Below are positions 11,050 through 22,162 of a DNA stretch of 64,000 bases, in pieces. This DNA comes from Theileria orientalis strain Shintoku (taxonomy: Eukaryota > Apicomplexa > Aconoidasida > Piroplasmida > Theileriidae), in contig NC_025262.1 of NCBI RefSeq assembly GCF_000740895.1, positions 1,936,794 through 2,000,793 on the forward strand, written 5' to 3'. Position 1 is the first letter of the stretch. Each line of letters opens with the position of its first letter. The position numbers and the translations under genes were made by a program. The notes under the pieces were generated by a model. That model was not told the origin of the DNA, did no database searches, and was given only the letters and a program-made list of their open reading frames with translations.

Positions 11050-12285
11050 TTAGCGCAAAGATGAGGAAACAAGGGTTTTCAAGTCGGCATCTGACCTCCT
11101 CAACCGCTTATAATTTAAAAGGAACGTTTTTAGGTGCTCCGAAACAAAACTAATTTTATTTAGCCAGTCCTTCCACTTGTTGTATGAGGTGAACATATCA
11201 GGCTCATTAAGATATAAAAAATACTCATCGTCACATTTAATATTCACTAAAAATCAATTAGATGCACACTTAAAAACAAATACATAATATAACTGAAAAC
11301 AGCCACTAATGGTTTAATAAAACTATGAGTACGTACATTTCTGTAAATGGTCGCTGATTTCGTGTGTTTGGGCAATTCTAAAGCCAGCGAATCTAAGAAT
11401 CTTAGCTGAGCTGAAGTACTTTAAAAAATCTTCCTGCAGCTTTTCATTGTTTATCCTAAGCAGCCTCAAGTTAACCTCGTCAGGCTTCCGTGAGATTTCA
11501 TTGAACAAATTCGACAGATTTTCCACAATTTTCAAAAATTCGTCAGGGTGTTCATTGCCAATATCCGTCAAAATGGTTTCCAGGTCCTTGCAGGGCTCAC
11601 TTTTGTAGATATCCACGATCTTGTCGAACAGTGTGTTTGACGGCAAGCTGTGCAATTATGTGTATGTGAAAATTGACCATAAATAAGAAACTAACTCCTC
11701 GTTTTTAATGTTTGCAAAGTCCACCTCCCTGGGGACTTCCTTAATTTTCTGCTTAACCTCGTCGATTTGTTTCAAATTCAACTTCGTCTCCTCGACAATG
11801 GACTTAAACTGGACCTTCTCCGGCTCCAGCTCTACTTCCTTATTCCTTTTGTACTCCTGTCATTTTATTAACAGATATAACTATCGATTTAAGCGGAATA
11901 AGTTAAACTTACGTTGTATAGGTGCTGAATCGGCGTATAAATATTGTACAGGTGGTCCTCGTAAGCTTCATATAGTTTATCGTAATCTGACACTAGTGAC
12001 TAAGGTAACATGTGTGACATCAATCTTACATTGACGGTCTTAAGAGTTTTAGGCCCAAAAATAGTTTTATCTTGAGAATCGTTGAGTTGAATTCTGTAGC
12101 GAGTGATAGTTGAAAGCAACGAGTCCAGTTTGAGCTTAAAAAACTCAAACTTCTCATATTCTTCAACTATTCTGTCTTCCGAAGCTGAGTAGAGTAGTTC
12201 AGCCAGGGATTTCAACTCTAATGAAGATAAATGAATATATGTTTGTACCTTCGATTGTCTGTTGAGTATCTTGCAATTTCGTCAT
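11050..12285 (-). CDS. Coiled-coil protein with a PUB-like domain, about six exons
   Basis: Start ATG at 12285 (MTKLQDTQQTIE), stop TAA at 11050, with exons joined by short introns. The joined protein is about 370 residues. The N-terminal two thirds are helical and charged (AELLYSASEDRIVEEYEKFE; VQFKSIVEETKLNLKQIDEV). Next comes LSNLFNEISRKPDEVNLRLL followed by NNEKLQEDFLKYFSSAKILRFAGF. This is close to the PUB-domain pattern: a helix, then Asn and Pro, R.(I/L)...N..(F/L)...., an aliphatic pair, then GF. PUB domains bind the C-terminus of p97/Cdc48 in PNGase and UBXD1. The start lies only 6 bp downstream of the Rpb12 stop codon on the same strand. The PUB assignment is by pattern only. Confidence 0.6.
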
Positions 12286-12291
12286 ATTAAA

Positions 12292-12625
12292 TTAACGGGC
12301 TTCATACTGAACAACTAAAAAGGAATAAATGAATTAAAAAATACCTCTGTAGGAACGTTTTTTGTACAAAATCCTGGATCCACAGTTTCTGCAACGAACG
12401 GCGGCAGTGGACTGTAAAGCTACATCATTACCACACTCTAAACATTAATTAATAATAAATAAGCCACTTAAGTTATTGTATTTAATGATATACGTGAGTA
12501 TAGGCAATATCTGTATGTTTGTATGAGTTGACACTTAATAATAAAATAATTGTATAATTAACAATACCTCCGCATATATAAGTTATAGGCTCAGCCATAT
12601 CATCGCTTTCGTTAAAGCCTTCCAT
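12292..12625 (-). CDS. RPB12: RNA polymerases I, II and III subunit RPABC4 (Rpb12), three exons
   Basis: Three exons read from ATG at 12625 to TAA at 12292. The joined protein is 57 residues: [20 protein letters not shown], then [19 protein letters not shown] and [18 protein letters not shown]. This is the whole Rpb12 signature: a CxxC...CxxC zinc ribbon, then the (Y/F)KKR and a C-terminal (F/Y)xAR. It is a common subunit of all three nuclear RNA polymerases. The length is typical (yeast 70, human 58). Only 29 bp separate its start codon from that of the divergent gene at 12655, and only 6 bp separate its stop from the next start on the same strand. Confidence 0.92.
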
Positions 12626-12654
12626 AATAAAAATACAATATAAACACGACATTA

Positions 12655-14373
12655 ATGGAAAATCAGTTTATATCTTCCCCATGTATAATGTGTATAAACC
12701 AGGATTCTTTGTGTATCATACTTTTTTTTATCGCAATAATAGCTCCAATAAACCCATTCAAAATAAGAAATGGCCAAAATAACGATTTTAAAGCTAAAAA
12801 TCGCAATTTAAACAACATAAACGTGTGTTCACACAACACAAGTCCCGTTTCTAGCTCAAATATGGCACAATTTCTAGTGTTTTCTAAACACATCGACGAA
12901 ATGATGTTTGAATGTGGTATATGTAGAGATAATTTATCATTCCCCTCAAATTCAAATTTGGCATCGAGACTACAGTACACGAGCGGAAAAGAGGCAGAGA
13001 ATCTGCTGAAGAAAGTAGCAAATGAGGCCCAGAAGGCGAATTTAAAATCGAAATTAATAAAGTACAATTTAAACAGAATAAGGCTTCCAATAGTAGGAAG
13101 GGTAATGAAGCCTGAGACCAAATATTTACAAAAAATATACTACATACTGGAAGAAAACAATAACAGCCTAAACGAAAATAAGCTTACAGACCCAGAAAAT
13201 CAAAAGAAGAGAATAAGAGAGTTAGTGGAGCCAACAAACATAACCAAGTTGTTTACATCGCCATCAGTAACAAAGTGTGTAAGCATGTTTCCAACAATGC
13301 TGTCCTCGAAGTCTCCACTGGTACAATAGAATAGATATAAATAGATATTGATGGTAGAAGGTGATAGATATAAGTATTAACATTAGTATAAGTATTATAG
13401 CTATTAAAAATAAGGCCTTAACTAAGATGTATAGATACCAGGCCAAGAGTCGACAATAGTACTCCAGGAGGAGCACAGAGAGTACCTGGTTAATGAGATC
13501 AGGGAGACCAACATCTTTGGAATATTTGTGGTATTTGTGTCAAAGTATGACCAGGGGTCACAGAAACCAGAAGTGTTGCCAAACGCAACACTGTGTGAAG
13601 TGAGTAAATAGTATACTAATTATACTTGGGAGTAACAGCATAATATTGAAATTAGAATACGTAGCACCCATAACAGAGGTATTAATGTTTACTGTAGTTT
13701 GTTGATCTAACACAGCTGGACACAAGTGGAAGAGTGACAGTAAGAGGAGTCGAAAGGTTTAAAATTGGAAACGTAATTTCAATTTCAGACGCAGTAATAC
13801 AGGTACGCATTAGAATAAGGAGTATAATGGAATAAGAATTTGTTAGATAACATAGAAAATATAAGTGATAAAACTAAACCATGGGTATAGGCAGAATTGA
13901 GTCTATTGAGAGATTCTGAGACAATAAGGAATCCACAAATGACAGAAGAAAACTGTAGAACAATAGAAAAGTTATACGATAAATGCAACCTGTTGGAATT
14001 GGAGTACAGGTATAAGGATAGGTAATTAAATAATAATATACGGATTACACACGTTAACTAATAACACAGATCCCTGCAAAATAACGAAGAAGACGTGGAG
14101 TTGATAAGGAAGAGAAGTAAATTCGGAGATAAAATAAGTAAACTAATAGAGCACGTGGACATAGAAAGAGAAAGGAACATGATCTACGAGTTAACAGGGT
14201 TCGCAGGACTGGAATATAACGCAGATATAGAAACAAAAATATGGGCGTGTAACACAAATAACACAGAAAATAGATTAGAAGTAACAATAGACGTCCTTAA
14301 AACAAAAATCAAATGTTTAAACGACATGATAAGAGAAACAATGAACAAAATAAATAATAAAGAAAAAAATTAA
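12655..14373 (+). CDS. LON-domain protein with secretory/transit leader, six exons
   Basis: Exons: 12655-13320, 13435-13603, 13656-13678, 13716-13802, 13891 to 14009 or 14021, and 14070-14373. The protein is about 460 residues. The start carries a hydrophobic stretch (SLCIILFFIAIIAPINPF) followed by an Asn/Lys-rich region, the bipartite layout of apicoplast-targeted proteins; an ATG at 12688 gives an even more typical signal peptide. The LON (protease La N-terminal) domain spans the exon joins: MFPTMLSSKSPLIPG, then NIFGIFVVFVSKYD, CEVKYVAPITELDTSGRVTV, RGVERFKIGNVISI. The C-terminal part is helical (Lys/Glu/Asn). No AAA ATPase or Ser-Lys protease domain is present, so this is a stand-alone LON protein, a type that in other organisms recognises substrates. 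The exon 5 end is ambiguous by 12 nt. Confidence 0.75.
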
Positions 14374-14753
14374 TATAATAATCAAATATATAATATAGAT
14401 ATATATATAAAATAAAGTATATATATAAAAATAAATAAATAAAAAAATAAAAATTAATAAGATAATATAAAACAAATAAAATAAATATAAAAAAATAAAG
14501 GAAATAAAATAATTAAAAATACTTCCATAAGTAAAAAATAATAAAAAATACAATAAAATAATAATAAAAAATGATCAAAACACACAAAGGAAAAATTACA
14601 ACAAAGAAGTAAATAGTGTGTGAGGTTGATAAAATAACGTCCGAATATTGTGTTAAAAAAAAAAGTGTAAAAAAACGTCTTGTATCAGAAGAGTGTAACA
14701 ATCTTCAAAAAAATATCGTCCGAGAAATGAAATATTGGTAATAGAAACCAAAA
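14374..14753. other. AT-rich low-complexity spacer
   Basis: Almost pure A/T with runs of ATAAAT and TATATA (14375-14560), between the LON-domain gene and the HP1-like gene. No coding potential; it presumably holds the terminator of the first gene and the promoter of the second. Confidence 0.6.
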
Positions 14754-16462
14754 ATGACCAGAAAAAAAAATGTTAAAGTGCAACCAGAGCCAGAAGATGA
14801 CGAATTCGAAGTGGAGGACATTTTGGACTTCAAATACGTCAAAGGAAAGGTTTGTCACAAAAGATAAATAATTAATTAGCCGAGATATCTTATCAAATGG
14901 AAAGGATACCCTCCAGAAGACAACACATGGGAACCAGAGGTGAGGCAAAGAATAAATAAATAAATAAACTGAAATAAAAAAACATATGTGTACACAAAAA
15001 AGATAAAAAACAAACACGAAAATAAATAATCAATAGGAAAATATGACAAATATCTCGGATTTCACAAAGAAGATGATATCACTGAAGAAGGCATATGAAT
15101 CGTTGAAACTGTGGTAAGAAAGTAGATAAAAGCAATATGAAACACTAAAAATGAAAAATAGGAAATCGGAAAAGTCAAAAGGACACCATCAAGATGATAC
15201 ACCCAGATCAAAGTCGAGAAGTACAGAAGGATCACAAGGAAACAAGAGGCAGAAAACACAGGAAACGAAGGAATATCACACGAAAGGAGGAAAAAATAAG
15301 GAAATGCAAACACAATTAAACGCGTCGACGACAGGAGGCGGAACCACAGGGTCAATGTCAACAGTGATGACAACAACAAGTAGCAGTAACACACCGAGTG
15401 ATTCTAGTACAATAAACAGTAGCCTAGGTAAGTTAAGAGAAAGTAAAAAGTAATAAAGGAGTAGCAATAAACAGTAAATAATCAAAATTGAAAATAGAAA
15501 TAAGGTAGCTGATAAAATAATTATAAACTAGGTTACGGAGGATCATCGGGAACAAATGTCTCTGAAACAAATAAGACCAGGTCGGAAAGAGAGTCGAACG
15601 AAGGTGGAATGACAAACGGAATGTTATCGACCGAAAAGCAAACAAAAGAACAAAAACTAAGAGAAGAAGGAGAGGAGTCAGAAGGAGATAAAACGCAGAT
15701 AAAAAACGGAGTTAATAGAGAAAGGAGGAAGAAGGTGAAGACGCCAGAAGACCCTGACCTGAAGGAGCTGAGAGTAGCAGATTTTGTCCTCAGCGACCTG
15801 AAGCTAGGAGATCTGGAAAGAGGAGAGGAGCTGCTGGAAACATTCACAGAAGAAGCAGTGGAAGTGGAGGACCTGCTGGACTATAAACCGAAGTTTAAAA
15901 AGGTAAAGTACACGTTGGAAGAAGATAAATAGATAAATATTGGCCATGAAGTTATTAGTAGTAGTAGATAGAGTAAGATTATGAAATGATAACGTAGCAC
16001 AAAGATGCCTAAGATAAATTAGATATGCTAACCATAGATCTTAGGACTACTTCTTAGTAAGGTGGAAAGGAGACTGGGAAGATTCCTGGGAACCAAGAAA
16101 AAATCTACTCATAGTAGGAGAACTGATGAATAAAATGATAGACCTGAAGATGAGCTATATGAGAATATACGGACACACAGAAATGGAAGACGAAGAATTT
16201 GTAACAATCCAGTCAATAAGAATAAGCGGAAGCGCAACACTGTCAGCAGTAGTAGTGGAAATGACAAAGTAAAAATGATAAATAAATATTATAATAGGTA
16301 GATAGGAAAAAAAGAAATAAATAAAAAGCATAAAAACTAAGTAATTCATTAAAATACAGGGAGAGCGAAAAGAGAACAGTGTTACCACTGCAAGAAGTAA
16401 GGCAGAGATGGCCACAACAACTGTTGGATTTCCTGCTGTCCAAACTCAGACTTAAAACATGA
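14754..16462 (+). CDS. HP1-like chromatin protein with two chromodomains and a chromo-shadow domain, multi-exon
   Basis: Start ATG 14754 ([10 protein letters not shown]); exon 1 is 14754-14849, exon 2 is 14880-14939, and the exon encoding the second chromodomain core starts at 16045; stop TGA at 16460-16462. The first chromodomain reads [16 protein letters not shown] then [20 protein letters not shown]; the cage aromatics are Phe, Trp and Tyr. A long Lys/Ser/Thr-rich hinge follows (about 15160-15840). The second chromodomain reads [15 protein letters not shown] then [20 protein letters not shown]. The C-terminus ([13 protein letters not shown], then [20 protein letters not shown]) matches a chromo-shadow dimerisation domain. 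HP1 binds H3K9-methylated histone tails and silences subtelomeric gene families in apicomplexans. The extra chromodomain is unusual: in HP1 proteins I know, there is only one. Confidence 0.8.
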
Positions 16463-16669
16463 GAAGGACAAGGAAATGAAAGTAAAACACAAATTTATGT
16501 TTAATGTTATCCATTGTTAAGTAATAAGTAAATATAAAGTAAGTGTGTATGTGAGATTAATGTGGGAAAATAGTAAGAGGAGGAAAGAGTAAATAGAGTA
16601 AAAATGAAAGATAAAGAATATAAAAAAAAATAATAAAAAGGAAAAAGGAGAAAAAATGTAAAATCAAAT

Positions 16670-17211
16670 ATGATAAATACATATTCACTGAGAAGACTGT
16701 CAGTAGAGCTGTCGACTCCACTAAAGTATGATCTAACAAGAACAGTAAATGAAATAAAAAAAGCATTCGAACAAGCAAAACAACAAGTAAGTGAAAGAAA
16801 AAAAGGTAAATAAAAAAATAGATAGATAAATAGAGAAAAAAAATTGAAAAATAAAAATAAAGATAAACATAGGAAAAAAGAGTAGGAACAGTGGAGTACG
16901 AATACACACCGAGGAAGCGCTGGAGAGTAACATACCTTAAGTCGAGATTTAAGCACAGGAAGGCAATAAGGCACTACGTGTTTGAACAGTACAACTATAA
17001 AGTGAGCGTGTTCAGCCCAGAAGAAGTGGAAACAGTAATCACCTCAATACTGGGAAGCCTGAGCACCTCAGTACAAGCACGCTGCACATTTACATGGAAT
17101 TACGAAAACGGAGAAGAAGAAAGGAAAAATAAAGTAAAAATAACAAACGAAGAAAATAAAATAGAAGAGTCGATAATAAATAAATTGATCAATAAAATTA
17201 AAGTAAAGTAA
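16670..17211 (+). CDS. Ribosomal protein uS10, mitochondrial type, two exons
   Basis: Exon 1 is 16670-16786 (MINTYSLRRLSVELSTPL) and exon 2 is 16873-17211, with an 86-nt intron (GTAAGTG..CATAG). The core pattern RWRVTYLKSRFKHRKAIR, then HYVFEQYNYKVSVF, resembles the uS10 segment (T.LRSPH..K.SREQF..R.HKR), followed by an EEVETVITSIL helix. The N-terminal Arg-containing stretch could serve as a mitochondrial presequence. The C-terminal tail is Lys/Glu/Asn-rich and has no counterpart in bacterial S10. uS10 binds 16S-type rRNA in the head of the small subunit. It lies 66 bp upstream of the Afg1-type ATPase gene. Confidence 0.6.
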
Positions 17212-17277
17212 AAAGGAGTTATAAAAGTAGAAAACATATGTAAAATAGTTGTAGAAGAGAAGGAAAAAGAAAAAATA

Positions 17278-19241
17278 ATGATAGGAATAGGAAGACTATA
17301 CAGGTTTCAGAAGAACGTAAGAGTTAATTTGACGGAGTCCCAACAGTTACTAAGGGAAAAGTTGGATAGGTTGACAAAAGAGCTGTCAACAGCAGCAGAA
17401 GAGAACAAAGGAACCTTTTCGTTCTTCAAGAAGAGGAGGGAGGGGGAGCAGAAGAGTCCTAAGGGAGTGTACATATACGGAGGAGTGGGCCAGGGGAAGA
17501 CGATGATGATGGACATGTTTTACGAAAAGGTGGAGACGACGAAGCACAGAATACACTTCCACGAGTTCATGATACAGGTGCAGAAAAAGCTACACGAAAA
17601 CAGAAACAGCAGTGGGTCGGTGAGCAGTCCGCTTTCGGGAGTGTGCAGCGAGATAGCAAGGGAGTACAGGCTGCTGTGCCTGGACGAGTTCCACGTCACG
17701 CACATCTCAGACGCAATGATACTGAAGGAGCTGTTCACGAACCTGTTCAAGGTAAGAAAAGCAGAAGCAAGAGCTAGACCAGTGAATAGATAGAAAAAAG
17801 TTAATTCTATGCATGAATAATAACTATAAGATGGAAAGGTAGCACCAGCCACCAATATTTATTTAATGGAAGTTATCACCAGTTACAAATTTGTATATTA
17901 ATTAAACCGGTAGATGGGCCTGGTGTTGGTGTGCACGAGCAACAGGGCGCCAGAGGAGTTGTACAAAAATGGACTCAACAGAGATAGGTTCCTGCCATTC
18001 ATACCAATACTGTACAAGCACTGCGAAGTATTCAACCTGAACAGCGAGGACTTCAGACAGAAGATAGTGAGCGAGAGCACGAAGCTGGACAAGCAGCTCT
18101 TCTTCCTGGAAAAGAACATAGAGGACTTCATGGAGGAGTACGCGAGGGAGAATGAGATAAGCAAGGAGGAAATTAGGCCTATGAAGCTGCAAGTGACGCC
18201 ACTGAGAAGCATCCTGCTCAAGAGAACTCACGGAAAGGTGGCATTCTTCGAGTTCTCAGACTTCTCGTCGACGAAAAGGGGCGCAGTGGGAACGGACTCG
18301 TTCATAGAGATGAGCAGCAGCTTCCACACGCTCTACGTGTCGAAGGTGCCGCAGTTCGACACGAACGTGCAGAACAACAACCAGCTTAAGATATTTATAC
18401 AGCTGATCGACATACTCTACGAAAAGTAACATCAAATAGATAGATACTTATATAGGCGGATAGATTGATAACTAGATAGATACACAAGTGGATAGATGCG
18501 TGTTAAAGGATAACTAAACACGTAGAAAGGTGGATAGATAGCTAATTAACATGATTCAGAAATATGAAACTGATACTGTCAACGGAAAAGCCAATAATAT
18601 TCATGTTTGGACTGTTCGGAATCGTAAAAGTAAGAGAGACGTTGATTAATGAAATGTAGTTATTTGACGAGTTCTACAACAACTTCAAAGAGGAAGAACA
18701 AATGTTAGACTTGAAAGCAAGTATACAAATGGAAGATTTTATAGAAATCGCAAGCAAATATAAAATGAATAGCAGGTAATAAAAATAAAAACTATGAGGA
18801 AATAAGTACAATAATTGTATAGAAAATAAACAAATACAAGAAAATAAGTAATATAAATAGTAGAATAGAAAATTAGCAATAGTGATATGACAAAAGTTAT
18901 TTTAGCGACTCAGCAAAACTGTTCAATTCAATGTTACTCCCAAACGAAGACACGTTAACAGCGCAGAGACTGTACAATATAGTCAAAACATACTCAGACC
19001 TGCGCAGAGGAGAAATCACAAAGGACTTTACACTGTACAAATTTGACACGTAAGCATTAGTAGTAGTAGTAGTTGTAGTAATGGCCGTGTCAGAAGGTGG
19101 CAACGATGAGGTAAACTAATGGACTGTAGGTCAGAAGAGAACATCAACGAGGAGGAGTTCCAGTGCTCAAGGACACTGTCAAGGCTATTTCACATGTCAA
19201 CCAGCGATTACCTGGAAAAACACAAACAGTTGTACAAGTAA
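17278..19241 (+). CDS. AFG1: AFG1-family mitochondrial ATPase (LACE1-like), multi-exon
   Basis: Start ATG 17278. Exon 1 carries the P-loop (YIYGGVGQGKTMMMDMFYEK) and the Walker B region (LLCLDEFHVTHISDAMILKE). After an intron (GTAAGAA..GGTAG) comes GLVLVCTSNRAPEELYKNGL, the AFG1 sensor-1 and 'SNR.P..LY.NGL' motif. The frame appears to stop at 18427, but that TAA is part of a GTAACA donor; the protein continues through further exons (KLILSTEKPIIFMFG, LFDEFYNNFKEEE) and ends with CSRTLSRLFHMSTSDYL before TAA at 19239-19241. That ending matches the conserved AFG1 C-terminus. AFG1 is a matrix AAA-type ATPase involved in quality control of respiratory-chain subunits. The joined length is roughly 520 residues. 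Confidence 0.85.
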
Positions 19242-19356
19242 ATGTAATAATAAATAGATGTACGGATACACACATAAGTGGAACTAGTATATGATATAAC
19301 ATGAGGGAGTAGAAAGGAAAATAAAAAAGTAAAAAGAACAAAAACATTAATAAACA

Positions 19357-19857
19357 CTAATACTCTAAAAGTTCTAAAATGGCACGGTTAGAATTGTCGC
19401 CAATATTGCAAAAGTTGAGGCGCTTGATGCGACAGTAGCCACCATGACGCTCCCTGAAACGCTCAGGAGCAAGCCTCAAAACGTTCTCAGTGAGTCGCCT
19501 GTCATACAAGTAACTGTTAATTAAAATCCTGGCGTGACGCTTGTTGGACTTCTTGGCGTACTTGATGATCCTCTCAACGCGAGGCTTGGCCTGACGAGCC
19601 TTGTTGAAGGTGGTGACGATGCGACCATGGCGAAGAACCTGAGTAGTCAGAGCACGCAAAAGAGCCCTGCGACCAGAGTGAGTACGCTTCAGCTTTTTGC
19701 AGGTGCGCAAATTGCCATATAAAACAAAAGAGCCGACCTTATGGGAATTGTGAGCAGAAAGATTAACAAAAGAATGAGCTTTAAAATTGAAAGAACAAAG
19801 CCTAAAAATTGAATAAAAACAAATGATCTTAATACAAATCCATAGAAGGCTGGACAT
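19357..19857 (-). CDS. Ribosomal protein bL17, apicoplast-targeted
   Basis: Single exon of 166 residues from ATG at 19857; the frame is open to a TTG at 19863, but ATG is the better start. A hydrophobic signal-like stretch (LLWICIKIICFYSIFRLC) is followed by a basic, Asn/Ser/His-containing transit region. From about residue 53 the protein is a complete bL17: KKLKRTHSGRRALLRALTTQ, then RIVTTFNKARQAKPRVERII and the C-terminal APERFRERHGGYCRI. The first ring of bacterial L17 residues (L.R...HR..LLRNL...L..H..I.TT..KAKE.R...E.LIT.AK) is clearly matched. The leader makes apicoplast targeting likely. It converges on the AFG1 gene, with 115 bp between stops. Confidence 0.88.
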   Translation of the reverse strand: MSSLLWICIKIICFYSIFRLCSFNFKAHSFVNLSAHNSHKVGSFVLYGNLRTCKKLKRTHSGRRALLRALTTQVLRHGRIVTTFNKARQAKPRVERIIKYAKKSNKRHARILINSYLYDRRLTENVLRLAPERFRERHGGYCRIKRLNFCNIGDNSNRAILELLEY

Positions 19858-19938
19858 TAACAAAATTTAAACAGTGTTAAGGCAAAGTTAAAGTAACCTC
19901 ACACACAAATATGGAATCTGGAATTTATAGTTATTGTT

Positions 19939-20722
19939 ATGTATTTGTATATAATAATTGCATACTGTGTAAAATTAGGATTTTGTTACATTATAAAAAA
20001 TAAAATAGTGCCTGTGAATAGTGATATTTTCCGTGAAAAGATACGAAAGCAGGATTTGATGCTGAGCAATGAAACGGACATTATCCAGGAGCCAAGGAGA
20101 ATCGAATACACAGAAGAAGATATACGCAAAGAAGAGGAAGAGATTAAAAATTTCTTTGAGCTTAACTCGTTCGGAATAAGTAAGCGAAAAACGGAAATAA
20201 ACGAGTGTAGAAAGAGATAAAGTGCCCAGAGCACACCCACTGTATAAATTCTTTAAGTACGAAAGGAAGCACGTAATAAAACTAGAGAGATTTAATAAAA
20301 ACAGAAACGTGGAGTTGAGAAAGCAGGAGTGGAGAGACTTTTTCCATTCAGTAAAGGTAAATAAGAAAAAACTAATTAATTAAATACAGAATGGAACAGA
20401 TGAAAAAATATTTAACGAGGAGCAACAGGAGACATGGAAAAAGGTGTTAACAAAGTAAGGAAGGACTAATAAAGAAAACCGTAGATGTGCAGAAGTATCC
20501 GCGCCACTGTCGGAAGAGCTAGCGGAAATAGAGTCTAACGGAGAGTTGGAGTTGGAAGAGAAGTATAAGCTATCAGGAGAAATAAAAGAACAGATGTTAG
20601 AACTGCAAAACGAAGTGTTCGACATGTTTGAAAAGGAGTTGAACGAGACAGGAGCACTGAAAGCTGCACAAGAATGTAAACTAAAACAGATAAAATATAG
20701 AATAAAATACAGTAGATATTAA
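19939..20722 (+). CDS. Charged helical protein with hydrophobic leader, multi-exon, unknown function
   Basis: Start ATG 19939 (MYLYIIIAYCVKLGFCYII), a signal-like leader. Exon 1 runs to a GTAAGCG donor near 20180 (after FELNSFGI), and a 31-nt intron leads into KRDKVPRAHPLYKFFKYERKH. Further short introns join the NGTDEKIFNEEQQETWKKVL exon and a Glu-rich exon (SAPLSEELAEIESNGELELE). I end it at TAA 20720-20722, but a donor (GTAAAC) lies just before, so it could continue. The protein is about 230 residues and strongly charged. Given its neighbours, an organellar ribosomal or assembly factor is possible, but I do not recognise it. It may even be the 5' part of the uL15 gene downstream, though I found no splice join that keeps frame. 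Confidence 0.5.
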
Positions 20723-20834
20723 TACCATAGATTACAACAGAATATAATAAAATGTATTAGATATATTAAAATAAAATAAACTAGAATGAACTAGAATAGA
20801 AAAACAAATAAAAGAAACATGTGTTGGTATAAAT

Positions 20835-21955
20835 AAATAGTCAGTCACTAACGTACGGTGCTATAGACCTGGAAAAAATACCACAATACGTATGGGACCT
20901 GAGCCAGAGAGACCCAAGACACGCAGTTTTTAAGCTGCCAAAAAACGTTGAAATACCATACAAAGAAAAGTGGGAGGTAAAGAACAGCAATAAGATAAAA
21001 AATGAGTAGAACACAGACTTTGGAAAAAGTCTTAGGGAAGGAGAAGAAATAGTTAAGCTGCACAAATTGCCAAAATCAGGAGACAAGAAAAAAAAGAGAC
21101 TAGGAAGAGGGCACGGATCAGGAAAAGGAGGAAGCTCAGGAAGAGGATGTAAAGGACAAAAACACAGATCAGGAAAATATATTAACCCAAGTAAGAGAAA
21201 ACACATTGTAGTGACGTAGATAATGGAATCAAAATAATTAGAAAATAAAAAAAACTAAGTATTTAACTAATGTTTTAGTGTTTGAAGGTGGGCAGACGCC
21301 GCTGTACAGAAGGCTCCCAAAGTTCGTAGGAAGACCACTGGGACCAGGAGTGAGGTACCAGAGGTACAACTATGAGCTGATACCGCTGAAAGAATTGAAC
21401 AAAGCACCGGATGGGGCAACAGTGGATTGGGCGACACTGGAAAGAATGGGGGCGAAGTTGGGAAGATACCAACTCAACCATCCAATAAAAGTAAGCGCTA
21501 AAAAATAATAAAATAAAAAAATAATAAAATAATAAAAAACGTAGGTGGTGGGAAGTAAAAGAGCACACGGAGAAAAACAAACGGAGTTGACAGCAAAAAA
21601 CCTGATAGTAAAGGTAAGAAGCATTGAAAAAATAAGTAGAATAGCATTATAAGAACGATGTGTATGCGTAAAGAGGTGTATGTGTAAAGAGGTGTGTAGT
21701 TATAAATTGAGAACCGTAAGGTATAAATTAAATAAATAGGCACACGCGTTCACGAAGTCGGCGGCAAAGGCGATCATGGATGCAGGAGGAAAGTGCCTGC
21801 TGCTGAGGCCGAAAACACAAGACATAGTGGAGGAGGAGTACAACCCACTGATCCCGAGAGCGAAAAGATACATCTTCGCTGGAAAAATATCCAGACACGA
21901 AAGAAGAAGAAGAGAACTGATAAAAGCAGTAAAGGAGGAGTCCACAGTAAAATGA
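20835..21955 (+). CDS. Ribosomal protein uL15, organellar (mitochondrial type), multi-exon, start unresolved
   Basis: Exons run from about 20835 to 20976, 21010-21190, 21279-21490, 21545-21613 and 21740-21955. The core is unmistakable: LGRGHGSGKGGSSGRGCKGQ, then FEGGQTPLYRRLPKFVGR, matching the uL15 GRG.GSG.GKT.G.G.KGQ and FEGGQ.PL.RRLPK motifs. AHAFTKSAAKAIMDAGGKC near the end corresponds to the C-terminal KASK.A...I...GG segment. The first exon (GAIDLEKIPQYVWDLSQRD) has no in-frame ATG before a stop, so an upstream exon must exist. The closest ATG (20819) would need a 14-nt intron, which is implausible. The long tails around the bacterial core suggest a mitochondrial protein; no leader can be judged without the start. 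Confidence 0.8.
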
Positions 21956-22162
21956 TAACAACAAATACACGTTAAGTGGGAAGTAGATGTTGAAGCTGCC
22001 AGAACATGAATCTATATCACAAAGGGAATAAATTATCCTAAAACCAGAAACTCATAAGTCATCCCTTGGACGGGCTGTTCTCAGAATCTCTTGAAACGAT
22101 TTCCATTAATTGCGGAATATTATTGAATTGGCGCCTTGATATAAACGCTAGTTTCTTAGTTG

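Noticed and set aside
13327..13329. TAG as the end of a 224-residue signal-peptide protein
   Set aside because: It lies just inside an intron that starts at 13321; splicing to 13435 restores the LON domain (KSPLIPG).
18427..18429. TAA as the end of the AFG1-type ATPase
   Set aside because: It lies in a GTAACA donor; further exons continue in frame and give the conserved CSRTLSRL C-terminus.
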